The notes: a model not told the origin generated them from the letters alone. A DNA stretch of 64,000 nucleotides from Flavobacteriales bacterium (GCA_018335925.1 JAGXRF010000017.1:155857-219856); one strand, 5' to 3'; shown: positions 53,044 through 62,436, counted from the stretch's first letter. A program made the numbers and translations.

Positions 53044-53652
53044 ATGAAGTCTATTTTACAAGATGCATTGCAACAAGCAATGACTTACCCTCAATATCGC
53101 GAAAAAATTGATGTTTTGTTAACCCAACAGCTTTCTACGGGGCATGTGCAAAACGAAACTCTATTGCATTTTAGCCAGTTAAATGTTACCAGAATGCATC
53201 GTTTAGACAAAACCATTTCGGTTCCGGATGAAATTAAATTGGCAATGCAACAAATCAATCGACCAATGATTTGGTTGGTACTTACCGAAGGTTGGTGCGG
53301 AGATGCTGCTCAAATTGTACCGGTATTACATCACTTGAGTGAAACCACCAATCAAGTAGAGTTTTTATTGGTGTTAAGAGATGATAATGATGCTTTAATG
53401 CAACAGTTTTTAACCAATGGTGGCAAATCGATTCCGAAATTAATTGCATTAGATGCAGATACTTTAGAAGTTTTGTTTGATTGGGGACCTCGACCAGAAG
53501 GAGCACAGCAATTAATGAGCGATTACAAAGCCCAACATGGTAAAATTGACGATTTTATCAAAACCGAATTGCAAAAATGGTACACCAAAGACAAAGGCAT
53601 GCAAATCATGCAAGAAGTTTTGGCTTTGTCTCAAGCTTTGGTAACTGCCTAA
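53044..53652 (+). CDS. Thioredoxin-fold protein with single-cysteine WCGDA motif
   Basis: 202 residues from ATG 53044 (MKSILQDALQQAMTYPQYREK). A helical N-terminal part is followed by a thioredoxin-like domain: IWLVLTEGWCGDAAQIVPVLHHLSE, then VEFLLVLRDDNDALMQQFLTNGGKSIPKLIALD with the conserved cis-Pro. The Cys-x-x-Cys redox pair is replaced by Cys-Gly-Asp-Ala, so it is not an ordinary dithiol oxidoreductase; peroxidase-like or binding functions are possible. The family (thioredoxin_9 type) is common in Bacteroidota. Its stop lies two bases from the converging trmB stop. Confidence 0.87.
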   Translation: MKSILQDALQQAMTYPQYREKIDVLLTQQLSTGHVQNETLLHFSQLNVTRMHRLDKTISVPDEIKLAMQQINRPMIWLVLTEGWCGDAAQIVPVLHHLSETTNQVEFLLVLRDDNDALMQQFLTNGGKSIPKLIALDADTLEVLFDWGPRPEGAQQLMSDYKAQHGKIDDFIKTELQKWYTKDKGMQIMQEVLALSQALVTA

Positions 53653-53654
53653 GA

Positions 53655-54326
53655 TTAATTGATTTTAAATCGGATATAGGTAATTGCTTTGTCCTGTGCC
53701 AAGTACTGACTTTCGTAAAAAGTTTGGATGGCAGTTACCTCTTCCGGTGCTCCTAAATTGTGGTATACGTTGTGGTTGGCATACAAAACTTCATGTCCTA
53801 AACCATGCAACAAACCTAAAGTATAACCATGCATAAATTCGCTATCGGTTTTTAGGTGCATCAATCCACCGGGTTGTAAGATTTTTTTGTATTTATCTAA
53901 AAACTCTGCATTGGTCATGCGGTGTTTGGTTCGTTTGTATTTGATTTGAGGATCGGGAAAAGTAATCCAAATTTCTGCCACTTCGTTTGCTGCAAAGCAA
54001 TGCGTGATCAATTCGATTTGGGTTCTTAAAAATGCCACATTGCGAATGTTATTTTCTATGGCTGTTTTGGCACCTCTCCAAAAACGAGCTCCTTTGATGT
54101 CGATACCAATAAAGTTTTTTTCTGGAAAACGTTGGGCCAATCCAACACTGTATTCCCCTTTGCCACAACCTAATTCCAATACAATTGGGTTTTGGTTGCC
54201 AAAAAAATCTTGCCATTTTCCTTTCCATGGCAATAAATTTTGAACAACTTCCTCTCTGCTTGGTTCAATCACATTGGTAAAAGAGGCATTTTCTGCAAAT
54301 CGCTTGAGTTTGTTTTTACTTCCCAA
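53655..54326 (-). CDS. trmB: tRNA (guanine-N7-)-methyltransferase
   Basis: 223 residues from a TTG at 54326 (MGSKNKLKRFAENASFTNV). This TTG is chosen because the N-terminus matches flavobacterial TrmB as I recall it. It methylates G46 of tRNA. SAM loop VLELGCGKGEYSVGLAQRFPEKNFIGIDIKGARFWRGAKTA, the catalytic Asp region EIWITFPDPQIKYKRTKHRMTNAEFLDKY, and GLMHLKTDSEFMHGY. A TACTTTTG box lies upstream. Divergent from mlaE. Confidence 0.95.
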   Translation of the reverse strand: MGSKNKLKRFAENASFTNVIEPSREEVVQNLLPWKGKWQDFFGNQNPIVLELGCGKGEYSVGLAQRFPEKNFIGIDIKGARFWRGAKTAIENNIRNVAFLRTQIELITHCFAANEVAEIWITFPDPQIKYKRTKHRMTNAEFLDKYKKILQPGGLMHLKTDSEFMHGYTLGLLHGLGHEVLYANHNVYHNLGAPEEVTAIQTFYESQYLAQDKAITYIRFKIN

Positions 54327-54341
54327 AATTCAAATTTTTTG

Positions 54342-54349
54342 CAAAAGTA
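54342..54349 (-). promoter_or_regulatory. -7 promoter element for trmB
   Basis: Minus-strand TACTTTTG followed by CA, exact TAnnTTTG, 15 bases before the TTG start. Confidence 0.6.
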
Positions 54350-54416
54350 CCACATTTTTTACAAAAATAGGGCTTGAAAACTCCTTGGCTTTTTCGAGCA
54401 AACCATCGGATTTTAT

Positions 54417-54424
54417 TACATTTG
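54417..54424 (+). promoter_or_regulatory. -7 promoter element for mlaE
   Basis: TACATTTG, exact TAnnTTTG, ends 4 bases before an ATG at 54429 and 13 before the ATG at 54438. Transcription should start near 54430, so the second ATG is the more likely start. Confidence 0.6.
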
Positions 54425-54437
54425 TGCCATGCTGAAA

Positions 54438-55169
54438 ATGCTCACACACATAGGTCGCTATTTTTTAATGCTCAAAGAAGTATTTAACAAACCTACCAAA
54501 TGGTCGGTAATGAAACAATTGATCTTAAAAGAGGTAGACGACTTGGTGATTGGTTCGTTGGGAATCGTTGCTTTTATTTCCTTTTTTGTTGGAGGTGTGG
54601 TTTCTATCCAAACTGCTTTAAACTTAACCAACCCATTAATTCCGAAATATTTGATAGGTTTTGCCACTCGTCAATCTGTGATTTTAGAATTTGCTCCTAC
54701 ATTAATTTCTATCATCATGGCTGGAAAAGTAGGCTCCTATATCACTTCAAGTATTGGTACCATGCGGGTAACAGAACAAATAGATGCTTTAGAAGTGATG
54801 GGAGTAAATTCCATCAATTATTTGGTATTTCCGAAGTTGATTGCTTTGCAGATGTATCCGTTTTTGATTAGTTTGAGTATGTTTTTGGGTGTGTTAGGAG
54901 GATGGATGGCATCGGTATATGGAGGGTTTGTTTCTTCGGCCGAATTTGTACAAGGTTTGCAAAACGATTTTATTCCGTTTCATATCACTTATGCTTTGAT
55001 CAAAACCATCGTATTTGGATTTTTATTGGCTACCATTCCCTCCTACCACGGATATTTTATGAAAGGTGGAGCATTGGAAGTAGGTAAAGCAAGTACCATT
55101 TCGTTTGTTTGGACTTCGGTTGTGATTATTTTGATGAATTATTTGTTAACCCAAATGTTGTTAGGCTAA
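54438..55169 (+). CDS. MlaE-type lipid ABC transporter permease
   Basis: 243 residues from ATG 54438 (MLTHIGRYFLMLKEVF); an ATG nine bases upstream would almost coincide with the transcription start. About five membrane helices. MlaE family blocks: ISFFVGGVVSIQTALNLTNP, FATRQSVILEFAPTLISIIMAGKVGSYITSSIGTMRVTEQIDALEVMGVNSINYLVFPK, and IVFGFLLATIPSYHGYFMKGGALEVGKAST. The Mla system moves phospholipids between the two membranes. The stop TAA and the mlaF ATG share one base (TAATG). No MlaD/MCE gene is adjacent in the window. Confidence 0.94.
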   Translation: MLTHIGRYFLMLKEVFNKPTKWSVMKQLILKEVDDLVIGSLGIVAFISFFVGGVVSIQTALNLTNPLIPKYLIGFATRQSVILEFAPTLISIIMAGKVGSYITSSIGTMRVTEQIDALEVMGVNSINYLVFPKLIALQMYPFLISLSMFLGVLGGWMASVYGGFVSSAEFVQGLQNDFIPFHITYALIKTIVFGFLLATIPSYHGYFMKGGALEVGKASTISFVWTSVVIILMNYLLTQMLLG

Positions 55170-55948
55170 TGATTGAGGTAAAAAATTTGGTAAAATCGTT
55201 TCAGGGAGTCACTGTATTAAAAGGGATTTCTACCTTATTTGAAGCTGGGAAAACCAATTTAATCATTGGGCAAAGTGGTTCCGGAAAAACCGTGATGTTG
55301 AAAAGCTTGTTGGGAATTCATGTGCCAGACTCAGGTGCTATTTCATTTGATGGAAGAATTTATGCAGAATTATCGAATGACGAACGAAGAGAAGTACGAA
55401 CCGAAATTGGTATGGTATTTCAAGGAAGTGCCTTGTTTGATAGCATGAATGTGGAGGAAAATGTATCGTTTCCGTTAAAAATGTTTACCAACAAAACTCC
55501 AAAAGAAATTAAAGAACGGGTTGATTTTGTAATAGAACGGGTAAATTTAAAAGATGCCCACCACAAAATGCCTTCTGAATTATCTGGTGGAATGCAAAAA
55601 AGGGTTGCCATTGCTCGTGCCATTGTGAACAACCCCAAATATTTATTTTGCGACGAACCAAACTCTGGTTTAGACCCAAAAACTTCTATTGTGATTGATA
55701 ATTTGATACAAGAAATTACCAAAGAGTACAATATAACCACAGTGATCAATTCGCATGATATGAACTCTGTAATGGAAATTGGAGAAAAAATTGTTTTCTT
55801 AAAAGATGGCTTAAAAGCTTGGGAAGGCTCCAACAAAGATATTTTTATTACCGACAATGAAGCGGTTACCAATTTTGTGTATTCCTCTAACTTATTTAAA
55901 AAAGTTCGTCAAACGTATTTAGAAGAGTATTACAAGAATCAGAAATAA
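55169..55948 (+). CDS. MlaF-type ABC transporter ATP-binding protein
   Basis: 259 residues from ATG 55169 (MIEVKNLVKSFQGVTVLK), overlapping the permease stop; the open frame from 55109 lies inside it. Walker A IGQSGSGKTVMLK, Q-loop GMVFQGSALFDSM, signature LSGGMQKRVAIARA, Walker B LFCDEPNSGLDP, H-loop INSHDM. It powers lipid trafficking with the MlaE-type permease. Its TAA at 55946-55948 abuts the converging stop of the large T9SS gene with no bases between. Confidence 0.95.
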   Translation: MIEVKNLVKSFQGVTVLKGISTLFEAGKTNLIIGQSGSGKTVMLKSLLGIHVPDSGAISFDGRIYAELSNDERREVRTEIGMVFQGSALFDSMNVEENVSFPLKMFTNKTPKEIKERVDFVIERVNLKDAHHKMPSELSGGMQKRVAIARAIVNNPKYLFCDEPNSGLDPKTSIVIDNLIQEITKEYNITTVINSHDMNSVMEIGEKIVFLKDGLKAWEGSNKDIFITDNEAVTNFVYSSNLFKKVRQTYLEEYYKNQK

Positions 55949-58900
55949 TTATCTTCCTTGCAACTGCAACCACCCTTGCTTTTGGCTTTGGTCTAAAAAA
56001 GTAATCAGGTAAAAGTAAGTCCCATCCGGAAGGTTTTTTCCTTGTATTGATACCCCTGTAAATTCGTTGGTATAGTTTTCTTTTTCGTAAACCAATCTTC
56101 CCCATCGGTTGTAAATCTCTACTTTTTGTACATCAAAACCAGCTAAATTCCAAAAATCATTCAGTCCATCTTGGTTAGGAGATAGATAATTTGGAATAAC
56201 GCATAAAGTTTTGGCAAGATATATTTCATTTGAAGCTGTGCAACCTTCCTCATCTGTAATAATTAAACCATAAGTTCCAGCTGCAAATCCTGTGATTATA
56301 ACAAAGGGTTCGGTACTAAAAAACTGATTGGGGCCATACCAAGCATACGTAATATTGTTTGCACTTCCGGTAATATTTGCACGAAGTACCAATTGGTCTT
56401 GCTCGCACGATTCTAAAATTTCTACTTCAAATGAGCTTTGTTTTTCTATTACTTCTGAAAAAACACTTGTGCTACAGGCAGATATGGTAACTACAGTTTC
56501 GTAATTGCCATAATTGGTAGCTTGTATGGTTTGCCCATTTCCAACCAAATTGCCATTCCAGAACCATTGAATTTGTACATTATTGATGTCAAAATTTTCA
56601 GGATTTACACTTAAGAAAGTAGATTGGTTTAAACAAAAAGTGGTGTTGCCATTTACTTCAAAAATTGGCAAAGCTTGTACTTGAATAACAACAGAGGTTT
56701 CAAAAACCAAACAAGTTTGGTTATAAGTTATGGATAATTGATAAACTCCTTGTTGGGAAGTTTGTATTTGCGGAATAAATAAATTGGCATCGTTACTTAC
56801 CCATCCATTTGGCCCAATCCATTGGTAGGTAAAATCTGGATTGTATGGAATAGCAACTACCACATCGTTGTTTTGGCAAATTTGAACAGGGTTTGGATTT
56901 TGAAAATTTGGTAGAGGAAGTATTTCTATAGTTTGTGAGGTGATACACCCGTTCCAATTAATTTGCAATTCATACACCCCGCTTTGGGTGATTTCGAAAT
57001 TTAATTCATTGGAGTTTGAAACCAAGTTTTGGTTGATAAACCATGAAAAAACAACTTCATTGTTGCTAAAATTAATCCCATTAACAGAAATTTCTTGATT
57101 GGTACCCGGACAAAAATAGGTGGGAGCTTGTAAAACAAAGCTAGGTTGAGGTTGGATGTTTACATTGATAAAACTGGTGTCAGATACACATTGGTTTTGA
57201 ATAAGGGTCAAACTATACGTCCCCGACATGTTGTTGTTGGCATTATTTATTATGGGGTTTTGTTCATTGCTTTCAAAGTTATTAGGACCATTCCAAATGT
57301 AGGTGGCATTGGTATACATTGGAGCAGATAATAGAATTTGTCCGCCTTCGCATATAGGTTGATTTACCTGAAGAATTGGAGCAGCAGGTTGGTTTACAAT
57401 TTCAATTATTACATTGGTACTAGCAGATAAATTACAATTTCCGGAAACCGTATAGGTAAATGAATAGGTTCCTAAGGCAAGTGCAGATAAAAGAATATTG
57501 GTATCTGTAACAACATTGCTGTTTGCATCTGTCCAAACACCATTATTTTGAAAATTACCTTCCAGTAAATCCCACAAAGAAATAGTATTAGTTGGGCTGC
57601 AATAAGCTACAGTTGTCCCATTTCCGGGCAAAGGCTGAAAACTGTTTGCAGTTAATTCAAAACTTAATAATTGTGCACCACATGAGGCATTCGGGTAAGT
57701 AACTTCTAAAATGTAGGTGCCGCTTTGAAAAGGCTGAAAGTTTGGTATGTTTAATTGAAAACTAGTGCTTAAAATATTGTTTGGAGCATCTTGCTTATAC
57801 CATTGGTATTGCAAAAACGGGAAATTCCCGTTTAGTGTGATGCTCGCATTGCTATTGGTGCAAACTTCGGTATCTCCACTTAAAGCTAAGGCAATGGGTT
57901 GCAATTGGATGTCGAATACCCTAACTTGAGCACAGCTATCGGTAATTTCAAATCGATATAAGCCTGTAGTTAAGCCGTTAAACCAAGGATTGGTACCATT
58001 ATCAACTACAAAAGGTTCGCCATCTTTTAATAATATTCGGTATTGATAGGGTGCAACTCCACCTATAACCTCTACAAAAGCGTCTAAATTTTGGTTACAA
58101 ACAATTGGAGAAACTTGAATATCAAAATTTCCATCAAAAGTAAAAGTCTCTAAAGTTTGAAAACAATCTTTCAAACCGCCATTGGTAGTTAAAATTTGAA
58201 ATCTTTTTAAAACTCTAAACTCTCCCAAAAAATTAAAGTTTAAATTGGTAAAATTGTTTACTAATGGAATGCTGTTGGAGTTGTTTGGCGATGAACCCTC
58301 TGGGTATGCAATTCCAGTTTGTGGATGTGTCCATTGTTGGGTGTTTGGATTCCATTTTTGCAACCAAAAATTCTGTGCAAAATTTCCATTGCTTTGGTGT
58401 GCTAAGGTAAGATGAAATGCTCCACAAAGTGGCGTAATATCGATGTCGTTTTGGGTAACTTGATATCCAATAATTTGAAATGTTGCAGTTTGAGGGAATC
58501 CACAAGCATTGATGAACTGAATAGTATAATCACCAGCAGGATATTCTGATAAATAAAGTGTATTGCCATTTAAGTTATTGACAGAAAATGGCAGCGGAAA
58601 GTTAAAATTACTTGGAGCACTAGTAATAACCACTTGCGAAAAAGTAGCTGGATTTGTTAAACGAATACTGCCATAACCAATTTGACAACCCGGTCGGTTT
58701 AACAAAGAAAAATCGGGGTTGCCCACAGATATGTTAGGTGTAGAAATGTTTAAAGTTATGCTATTGTTACAATTATCCACCAAATAAAAAGTATAGCTTC
58801 CGGGGGGTAAATTAGTTATTTCTATTGCTCCATTATTTAGTTGTGGAGTATAGTTAAATGGCAAACTATTTGGATAGTTATTTGGTGCTTGAAGCATGAT

Positions 58901-60103
58901 AATTTCTTGCAATCGTATTCCAACTAGCGAAAAACTAGAACACGATGTGGCAATGAATTCAATTTGTCCATCAAAGGTATCTGTTAAATCTGAAACAAAA
59001 ATATTATTGGTAGCTGTTGCCCCACAACTATCGGTAATTTGAACAGTATAATTACCAGGTAAAATACTCAATGTTGGATTGGAGTAATTAACTTCATCAG
59101 TAGTAAATGGCCCTGGATGATTAGGTTGGTATAAAATTGGATTGAATCCAGCTGGTGCTTGAATAAATTGTATGATATATGGAGCAACTCCATTATTAAT
59201 TTGTACTAGTAAACTTTGTTTATTACAATCAATAGGCAATGCAGTTAGCTGTATATTAGGAGCAAATAGTAAATTTTGATTTATATTATATACAATACCA
59301 CATGCGTCTGTTGCCTGAATTTGATAACTGTAATTTACATTATAAAATGCTGGTAAAGAAAAATTGAAACTGTTTTGGCTTGTAGTTTGTTGGATGTTTT
59401 GCGTAGAACCATTTGGTAATTGAATGGTGATGTTTAATTGGACTGGAAATGCAATTACAGTGGGTGAACTTAAAGTGTGTCCAACTATTTTGGTATTACA
59501 ATCAGGCTGACTTAATTCAGCCATTCCTGAAATAATTAAATTGGGAGTAATGGTAGTTAAACTGAAATTTTGTGTAAAACCATTGCCACAATTATCGTTT
59601 ACTTTAACCAAATAAAGTCCAGGTCCTAAATTGTTAAAGGTTGGAGAACTTTGTGGAGGTACCACTATTGGAGATACAATTTCGTAACTAACCGGATTGC
59701 CAGATAAAACATTTACAGTGATGCTTCCGTTAGGAATACAAGTGGGACGGGTAGCTGAAATATTAAATTGAATATTTTGAATTTGGTTTTCAATACTAAA
59801 ATTTTGCGTTATAAAACCAGAGTTTGCTCCTAATGTTTGAATGACTTTGACTTGGTAATTACCCGAATTTAAACTTTGAAAACTATTGTTGCCTCCACTC
59901 AATACTACTATTGGAGTAGATAAATTTGGCAAAGCATAAATTTCAAAAGTTAAAGTGGCATTTGGAGTAGTATTACTTGCTTGAAATGTAACCGAACCAT
60001 TATTAGGGCAAGTTTCGGGAGTAGTGCTTATTTGAACGCTAAAATTATCTAATTGCCCAAATACTATACTAGTAAACCAAAATAAAACCAATAAAAATTT
60101 CAC
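55949..60103 (-). CDS. Large T9SS type B cargo protein with SprB-like and Ig-like repeats
   Basis: 1384 residues from GTG at 60103, with signal peptide MKFLLVLFWFTSIVFGQ. Residues about 20-740 contain about eight to nine repeats of 75-90 residues with a Cys pair and a shared ending of the form Gly-x-Tyr-x-(V/F)-x-(V/I)-x-Asp-x-Cys-Gly (LYLVKVNDNCGNG, YTVQITDSCGAT, YTIQFINACGFP, YRFEITDSCAQV), like SprB-type adhesin repeats. About 745-1300 are Ig/PKD-like modules (FLQYQWYKQD, TYIWNGPNNFES, FTYQWIGPNGW). The last ~85 residues are the gliding-motility-associated type B sorting domain (LCVIPNYLSPNQDGLNDFWN, then VEIYNRWGRLVYE). Probably a secreted cell-surface adhesin. The GTG overlaps the manC stop by one base. 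Confidence 0.92.
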   Translation of the reverse strand: MKFLLVLFWFTSIVFGQLDNFSVQISTTPETCPNNGSVTFQASNTTPNATLTFEIYALPNLSTPIVVLSGGNNSFQSLNSGNYQVKVIQTLGANSGFITQNFSIENQIQNIQFNISATRPTCIPNGSITVNVLSGNPVSYEIVSPIVVPPQSSPTFNNLGPGLYLVKVNDNCGNGFTQNFSLTTITPNLIISGMAELSQPDCNTKIVGHTLSSPTVIAFPVQLNITIQLPNGSTQNIQQTTSQNSFNFSLPAFYNVNYSYQIQATDACGIVYNINQNLLFAPNIQLTALPIDCNKQSLLVQINNGVAPYIIQFIQAPAGFNPILYQPNHPGPFTTDEVNYSNPTLSILPGNYTVQITDSCGATATNNIFVSDLTDTFDGQIEFIATSCSSFSLVGIRLQEIIMLQAPNNYPNSLPFNYTPQLNNGAIEITNLPPGSYTFYLVDNCNNSITLNISTPNISVGNPDFSLLNRPGCQIGYGSIRLTNPATFSQVVITSAPSNFNFPLPFSVNNLNGNTLYLSEYPAGDYTIQFINACGFPQTATFQIIGYQVTQNDIDITPLCGAFHLTLAHQSNGNFAQNFWLQKWNPNTQQWTHPQTGIAYPEGSSPNNSNSIPLVNNFTNLNFNFLGEFRVLKRFQILTTNGGLKDCFQTLETFTFDGNFDIQVSPIVCNQNLDAFVEVIGGVAPYQYRILLKDGEPFVVDNGTNPWFNGLTTGLYRFEITDSCAQVRVFDIQLQPIALALSGDTEVCTNSNASITLNGNFPFLQYQWYKQDAPNNILSTSFQLNIPNFQPFQSGTYILEVTYPNASCGAQLLSFELTANSFQPLPGNGTTVAYCSPTNTISLWDLLEGNFQNNGVWTDANSNVVTDTNILLSALALGTYSFTYTVSGNCNLSASTNVIIEIVNQPAAPILQVNQPICEGGQILLSAPMYTNATYIWNGPNNFESNEQNPIINNANNNMSGTYSLTLIQNQCVSDTSFINVNIQPQPSFVLQAPTYFCPGTNQEISVNGINFSNNEVVFSWFINQNLVSNSNELNFEITQSGVYELQINWNGCITSQTIEILPLPNFQNPNPVQICQNNDVVVAIPYNPDFTYQWIGPNGWVSNDANLFIPQIQTSQQGVYQLSITYNQTCLVFETSVVIQVQALPIFEVNGNTTFCLNQSTFLSVNPENFDINNVQIQWFWNGNLVGNGQTIQATNYGNYETVVTISACSTSVFSEVIEKQSSFEVEILESCEQDQLVLRANITGSANNITYAWYGPNQFFSTEPFVIITGFAAGTYGLIITDEEGCTASNEIYLAKTLCVIPNYLSPNQDGLNDFWNLAGFDVQKVEIYNRWGRLVYEKENYTNEFTGVSIQGKNLPDGTYFYLITFLDQSQKQGWLQLQGR

Positions 60104-61149
60104 TATTGCAGTAACTTTTTGAGCTCTTGCTCACTTTCTTTTGGCAATATAAGCAAATTTTGGTTGTGTTCTACAATAATAAAATTATGTAAATCTTTGG
60201 CAACTACTGTATGTATATGTTGCGTATGGATGATATTTCCGGTAAAATTATCACATTTCAAGGTAATGTTTTGGTAAGCATTTTGGTTGGTATCTTTTTC
60301 TAACTTTTCGTGTAAAGAGCCCCAGGTTCCTAAATCGCTCCAATCAAAAGTTGCTGGTAAAACATACACATTGTTTGAAGCCTCCATGATGGCATAGTCA
60401 ATCGATATATTGGTTGCTTTGCCATAATTTTCTGCAATAAACGTTGCTTCCTCTGGTGTATTCCAACTGTTTTTTCCTTGTTGAAATAAAGCAAACATTT
60501 CTGGTTGAAAATTTGCAAAGGCTTTGGTAATGGAAGCTATGCTCCAAACAAAAATTCCTGCATTCCATAAAAAGTTGCCTTGTTGTAAAAAACTTTTTGC
60601 AGTTTGGTAATCTGGTTTTTCTCTAAATTGGATAACTTTTTTAAAGGTATTTTTCTCGTTTTTATCAAATTCAATATATCCATACCCTGTGTTTGGAAAG
60701 GTTGGTTGGATGCCCAGAGTTACCAAAGCATCTTCTTTTTCACACAAATCAAAACTCGCTTGGATGTGTTCTGCAAACAAAGTTTCATTTTCAATCCAAT
60801 GATCGCTTGGAGCAACTATGGTGATGGCATTCGGGTTTTTACTTTGTATTTTTAAAGAGGCATACAAAATGCAAGGAGCAGTATTTCGCATTTCGGGTTC
60901 TAACAAAATTTGATCTGCTTTTATTGCAGGCAATTGCTTTAAAACCAAATTTTGGTAGGCTTGGTTGGTTAAAACCAAAATGTTTTCAGTCGGAATGATT
61001 TGCTGTAATCTTGCAAATGTTTTTTGCAACAAACTTTGTCCACATCCCAACATGTCGTGGAATTGTTTGGGAGTTTCAGGAGTACTTACTGGCCAAAACC
61101 GGGAACCGATGCCTCCTGCCATTAATATTGCGTAGTAATTGGAATTCAT
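60103..61149 (-). CDS. manC: Mannose-1-phosphate guanylyltransferase
   Basis: 348 residues, the short form without a C-terminal isomerase domain. It makes GDP-mannose from GTP and mannose-1-phosphate, used for O-antigen, exopolysaccharide or glycoprotein synthesis. Nucleotidyltransferase signature YAILMAGGIGSRFWPVSTPETPKQFHDMLG, pyrophosphorylase site IVAPSDHWIENE, FREKPDYQTAKSFLQQGNFLWNAGIFVW, and DYAIMEASNNVYVLPATFDWSDLGTWGSL. The stop TAG shares its G with the GTG of the large T9SS gene. The upstream SprT-like gene ends four bases before its start. Confidence 0.96.
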   Translation of the reverse strand: MNSNYYAILMAGGIGSRFWPVSTPETPKQFHDMLGCGQSLLQKTFARLQQIIPTENILVLTNQAYQNLVLKQLPAIKADQILLEPEMRNTAPCILYASLKIQSKNPNAITIVAPSDHWIENETLFAEHIQASFDLCEKEDALVTLGIQPTFPNTGYGYIEFDKNEKNTFKKVIQFREKPDYQTAKSFLQQGNFLWNAGIFVWSIASITKAFANFQPEMFALFQQGKNSWNTPEEATFIAENYGKATNISIDYAIMEASNNVYVLPATFDWSDLGTWGSLHEKLEKDTNQNAYQNITLKCDNFTGNIIHTQHIHTVVAKDLHNFIIVEHNQNLLILPKESEQELKKLLQ

Positions 61150-61153
61150 TGTT

Positions 61154-61756
61154 TTAGGATTTAATCCATTCTACCTCTGCATTGGCATTAAATAAATAGG
61201 CTTTTCCGGTAGATATTTCTTTGCAAACATAACGTTTTACTTTCAAACCAACCTTCTGAAAAGTCCTTCCGTTGTAAATTTTAAAAATACTTCCATTCGG
61301 AATTTGGTGGATAAAAGTGGTGTTCTCATAACTTTCATCCAATTGTTTTAAAGCTTTTGCCAAATGTACATCGGTATCTGAGCTTGCTGTAGGATTTTTA
61401 AAATGACGAGCCAGCAATGGTAAAATTTGTTCCGGAAAAATTTCAGGTCTGATAAACGGCAACATCAACCTTTGAAAAGTAAATTTCCATTCTTTTCCAT
61501 GCGAAGCGATATCTCTGCCAAATTTTTCAATGGCTACCAAATGTGCAATTTCATGAATCAAAGTAATTAAAAACCGATATTGGTTTAACGACCCATTTAC
61601 CGTAATTTGGTGTTGCCCATTGGGTAGTTTTCGATAATCACCATGCTTGCTATTTCGGGCTGGAACGATTTTTAAATATACCAAATGCTGTTGCAATAAG
61701 GCATCCACCATTGGAACCGCATGTGTTGGAAGATATTTTTCTAAAACCGATTGCAT
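61154..61756 (-). CDS. SprT-like metalloprotease-fold protein
   Basis: 200 residues. The zinc motif HEIAH is in FLITLIHEIAHLVAIEKFGRDIASHGKEWKFTFQRLM, with a second-ligand His in ASHGKEWK as in SprT/Spartan proteins. The C-terminal part (GSIFKIYNGRTFQKVGLKVKRYVCKEISTGKAYLFNANAEVEW) is a small beta region. In eukaryotes Spartan cuts DNA-protein crosslinks; the bacterial role is unsettled. It lies between an SDR gene (5-base gap) and manC (4-base gap). Confidence 0.9.
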   Translation of the reverse strand: MQSVLEKYLPTHAVPMVDALLQQHLVYLKIVPARNSKHGDYRKLPNGQHQITVNGSLNQYRFLITLIHEIAHLVAIEKFGRDIASHGKEWKFTFQRLMLPFIRPEIFPEQILPLLARHFKNPTASSDTDVHLAKALKQLDESYENTTFIHQIPNGSIFKIYNGRTFQKVGLKVKRYVCKEISTGKAYLFNANAEVEWIKS

Positions 61757-61761
61757 GCTTT

Positions 61762-62436
61762 TTATGGTGTACTTAAACTAACCGGTAGCACTTTTCCGTT
61801 AAAAAATTGGTTGCCTGTTAATGCAAATTGGGCAATAAACGAAGCCATTTGTGGAGCGGTAACTGGTGCTTGGTATCCCGGAAATGCTTCTTGCAACATT
61901 TCGGTTTGCACAGCACCCAATGCCAAAACGTTAAATGCAATGCCTCTATCGCGATATTCTTCTGCCAGAAGTTCTGAAAGGGTAATTACTGCACCTTTGC
62001 TAGAGCTGTATGCTGCCAAACCTGGGAATTTGGCAGTGCCTAATACACCTCCCATGCTACTGATGGTTACTACATGACTTCCTTGAGGCATGTGTGGTAA
62101 ACACCATTGGGTAAGTTGAGCAACCCCAAATACATTGGTTTGGTATACTTGCAGAAAATCTTCTGTTGTAATTTGTTCAAAAGGTTTGTTCACCAAACTT
62201 CCAGCATTGTGAATTAAAATATCAATGGTGTTGAAATGGTTTTTTAAAAAATCACAAAAATTGGCATCAGGGCTTCCTAAGTCAAATGCATGAAATTTGA
62301 TGTTTGGATGAGCCAACGCTTTGTTATTTTTTCTAGACAAGCACAATACTTGGTGTCCTTGATTGGCCAACAACAAAGCTAGTTCCAATCCAATTCCACG
62401 AGAAGTTCCGGTAATAACAATTTGTTTTTTTTGCAT
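61762..62436 (-). CDS. Short-chain dehydrogenase/reductase
   Basis: 224 residues. NAD(P) loop ITGTSRGIGLELALLLA, Asn in LIHNAGSL, catalytic Ser in TISSMGGVLG and the Tyr-x-x-x-Lys pair in AYSSSKGAVITLSELLAEEY. Substrate unknown; compact SDRs of this size often act on small ketones or acyl-ACP. The ATG at 62436 sits directly against the T-tract of a hairpin (62437-62467) that should terminate the acyl-CoA dehydrogenase transcript, leaving no normal leader. Confidence 0.92.
   Translation of the reverse strand: MQKKQIVITGTSRGIGLELALLLANQGHQVLCLSRKNNKALAHPNIKFHAFDLGSPDANFCDFLKNHFNTIDILIHNAGSLVNKPFEQITTEDFLQVYQTNVFGVAQLTQWCLPHMPQGSHVVTISSMGGVLGTAKFPGLAAYSSSKGAVITLSELLAEEYRDRGIAFNVLALGAVQTEMLQEAFPGYQAPVTAPQMASFIAQFALTGNQFFNGKVLPVSLSTP

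Noticed and set aside
54500..54871. 123-codon frame within mlaE
   Set aside because: Same-strand alternative frame of a clear MlaE permease gene with Cys/Trp-rich composition unlike any real protein; a shadow.
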